Shown here: positions 62,409-64,000 of the stretch, piece by piece
How positions within the stretch are numbered: the stretch's first letter is position 1
Layout of the letters: each line of letters starts with the position of its first letter
NCBI RefSeq assembly: GCF_017464355.1
Contig: NZ_JAFUAG010000045.1
Span: forward strand, 176,319-240,318
Length of the DNA stretch: 64,000 bases
DNA from: Ruminococcus sp.
Lineage (GTDB): Bacteria > Bacillota > Clostridia > Oscillospirales > Ruminococcaceae
Direction of reading: 5' to 3'
The notes under the pieces: generated by a model
What the model saw: only the letters and a program-made list of their open reading frames with translations
What the model was told of the DNA's origin: nothing
Databases searched by the model: none
Translations under genes and position numbers: made by a program

Positions 62409-62858
62409 TTATTTTATGCCGATGTATATGTGTATCTCGCAGTTTTCGGGATCGGCGTTCTGGTATTCTTCAAAGTCGAAAACATAGGTGCGCTCAAGCT
62501 TCATCTCCCGGAGTTTCTTCCAGAATTCTCCAACAGCGGTCATCATATTACCGACAACAACGAACTTTGCATATTTTCCTGCGGGAAGTGTGCGTACCTC
62601 AAATTTATCTGGAACATCGCCCTCTACCGCACAGCCTGTCATGAAAGTATAATCGCCCAGTTCATCGCTTTCGTAGTCGGTGTAAATCCCCATGGTCTTT
62701 CCGCTGACCTTGTGGGGCATGGCTGCATAGCCATCTTCTGTGAAAAATTTCTGCCACAGCCCGCCTATCACAGCCCCCATATCGGGGGAGGTGTTGTTTG
62801 TAACGGCAGTAAAGCCTGCGACCTTGGTTTCTTTCAGTTCAACGATCTCGTAGTTCAT
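62409..62858 (-). CDS. GyrI-like effector-binding domain protein (AraC C-terminal type)
   Basis: A 149-residue GyrI-like domain (YEIVELKETKVAGFTAVT, LPAGKYAKFVVVG) as in the drug-binding part of AraC/Rob and BmrR. Second GyrI-like gene of the operon, and a different subtype from the 60.1 kb one. It directly follows the WYL regulator gene. Confidence 0.87.
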   Translation of the reverse strand: MNYEIVELKETKVAGFTAVTNNTSPDMGAVIGGLWQKFFTEDGYAAMPHKVSGKTMGIYTDYESDELGDYTFMTGCAVEGDVPDKFEVRTLPAGKYAKFVVVGNMMTAVGEFWKKLREMKLERTYVFDFEEYQNADPENCEIHIYIGIK

Positions 62859-62922
62859 AGTGTGTACCTCTTTTCTTAAGTTTGTACACCTATGATAACA
62901 CAGCTAATGTGACATCAGTATG

Positions 62923-63831
62923 TCATGTTTGATATTTACTGAGAATTTTTTCTGTAAGTTCCCTGAATCCTTCTCTGTATCCCCGGGGCGAGATTATTTC
63001 CGCCATTTCACCGAAAGTAAGTATATACCGATAAAAAGAGGGTACATCCGACCAGGTGAAAGTAACGATGATATCACCGTTTTCATCGTATCTGACAAAA
63101 TCTATCCCGAACTCATCAACTATCCGCCATTTTATCTCACTGCTGAATTTTACTGTAGCTTCTATCTCGCCCTTGGTGTGCCTCAGCTTGTCACAGGTGT
63201 ATTCGGGGACTTCTCCGTCACCACACAAATTGCCGCTGAGTGCCAGGTCTGTCATTCTTGTCAGCTTGAACATTCTGTAATCGTCACGCTCATGGCAGTA
63301 GCCCCACACATACCATGATGACCACTGAAATATAAGATGATAGGGCTCGATCTCCCTTTTGCCCTCACCTGATGGAGAATAGTAGGTAAATGATATCATG
63401 CGCTTTTCTTCAATGGCCTGCTTTATCAGCTCTATCTTGCCTGAGACCGCTGATTTATCCCAGTTTGAAAGGTCAACTATGATATGATTTTCAGCATTCA
63501 CGGTTTCTGAATTATCGGCAGATATCTTTTCCATGAGCTGACGGTAGCGGTTCGTCCCGCTGACAGAATCAAGGCTGCGAAGCCCTGAAAGTATGGCCTG
63601 CATATCCTGTGAGGACAGCAGTGTGCGGTCTACCTTGTAGCCCTCCATTATAGATATGCCGCCGCCCTGTCCCTGTTCGGAAACTATGGGTATTCCCGAA
63701 AGATTGATCGTTTCAATATCTCTCAGGATAGTCCTGCGTGATACCTCAAACTTCTCAGCCAGCTCCGCAGATGTCACCTTTTCCTTCTGCAGCAGTATTG
63801 AAAGAATGCCTATGAGCCTGTCTATCTTCAT
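62923..63831 (-). CDS. YafY-type WYL-domain transcriptional regulator
   Basis: About 302 residues: an N-terminal winged helix (VTSAELAEKFEVSRRTILRDIE, about residues 17-38), a WYL ligand-sensing domain (SFTYYSPSG, EPYHLIFQWSSWYVWGYC near residues 170-187) and a WCX C-terminal extension. First gene of the operon and probably its autoregulator. Start ATG 63831 has AGGTG 7 bp upstream; the GTG at 63840 overlaps that site. Confidence 0.9.
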   Translation of the reverse strand: MKIDRLIGILSILLQKEKVTSAELAEKFEVSRRTILRDIETINLSGIPIVSEQGQGGGISIMEGYKVDRTLLSSQDMQAILSGLRSLDSVSGTNRYRQLMEKISADNSETVNAENHIIVDLSNWDKSAVSGKIELIKQAIEEKRMISFTYYSPSGEGKREIEPYHLIFQWSSWYVWGYCHERDDYRMFKLTRMTDLALSGNLCGDGEVPEYTCDKLRHTKGEIEATVKFSSEIKWRIVDEFGIDFVRYDENGDIIVTFTWSDVPSFYRYILTFGEMAEIISPRGYREGFRELTEKILSKYQT

Positions 63832-63859
63832 TCTGCGCACCTGCCTTTCTTGTTATAAG

Positions 63860-63888
63860 ATTATAGCATATACTGCTGATTTAGTCAA
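63860..63888 (-). promoter_or_regulatory. Sigma-A promoter for the WYL/stress operon
   Basis: Minus strand TTGACT (63883-63888), 17 bp, TATAAT (63860-63865). Confidence 0.82.
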
Positions 63889-64000
63889 TGAGATTATATG
63901 AACAAATCCGCTTTTCTTTCCGTCAAATAGCGTATTGACGGGCTTTATCAGCATTCGTGGTAGATACATATAATGAGGAAACCTTCTTTTTTTCTACCAA

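Overview
This window looks like a chromosomal segment from a cellulolytic Ruminococcus-type Firmicute (Oscillospirales/Ruminococcaceae). The evidence is a C-terminal type I dockerin on a secreted beta-helix-like protein, Firmicute gene orders (rnj-gdpP-rplI-dnaB-tilS-ftsH, ymdB-spoVS, ylmC near sigG, rpsB-tsf), consensus TTGACA-17-TATAAT promoters, AGGAGG-type ribosome binding sites and several endospore genes. I saw no rRNA, tRNA or CRISPR. Species assignment is inference.

Left part (1-17.5 kb): a cut glycosyltransferase and a membrane spermidine-synthase-like protein; a MarR/DUF6472 pair; an ECF sigma/anti-sigma operon that also encodes two lipoproteins, one with a von Willebrand A domain; an Mrp-type ATPase; a MATE exporter; a T-box leader placed in front of a small membrane protein rather than a synthetase; a radical SAM enzyme; tyrS; rlmA; and a GH113-like beta-mannanase. 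Middle part (17.5-36.7 kb): pcrA, then the rnj-gdpP-rplI-dnaB-tilS-ftsH housekeeping run, ymdB, spoVS, ackA divergent from tmcAL, an ACT/UPF0210 pair and a PHP phosphatase.

The main discovery is at 36.7-46.6 kb. The forespore sigma factor gene sigG is cut in two. Its 3' part (36709-37197, minus) and its 5' part (46239-46586, minus) are separated by a 9,107 bp segment that ends in a serine recombinase gene. Joining at a shared GGCAC core (37193-37197 and 46300-46304) restores an uninterrupted, in-frame SigG of about 256 residues. The same join circularises the segment and creates a nearly perfect 46 bp dyad centred on a GG dinucleotide, as expected of a serine-recombinase attP. This is a skin-like intervening element, but in sigG instead of sigK. 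It carries metabolic genes rather than phage genes: a three-gene NAD-salvage operon (cysteine hydrolase, Prs-like, NAMPT-like), an unknown gene, and a GH2 beta-mannosidase plus MFS transporter.

Right part (46.6-64 kb): a Spo0A-like protein with a non-phosphorylatable receiver, ylmC, rpsB-tsf behind a long leader, an SOS-controlled Y-family polymerase with YolD, a dockerin protein, spoIIID, a membrane protein, a sugar-sensor/diguanylate cyclase fusion, and a nine-gene minus-strand operon of small-molecule stress proteins led by a WYL regulator. A roughly 60-100 bp terminal-inverted-repeat element (MITE-like) occurs three times (17.46, 44.64 and 50.08 kb), one copy lying just upstream of the recombinase unit.
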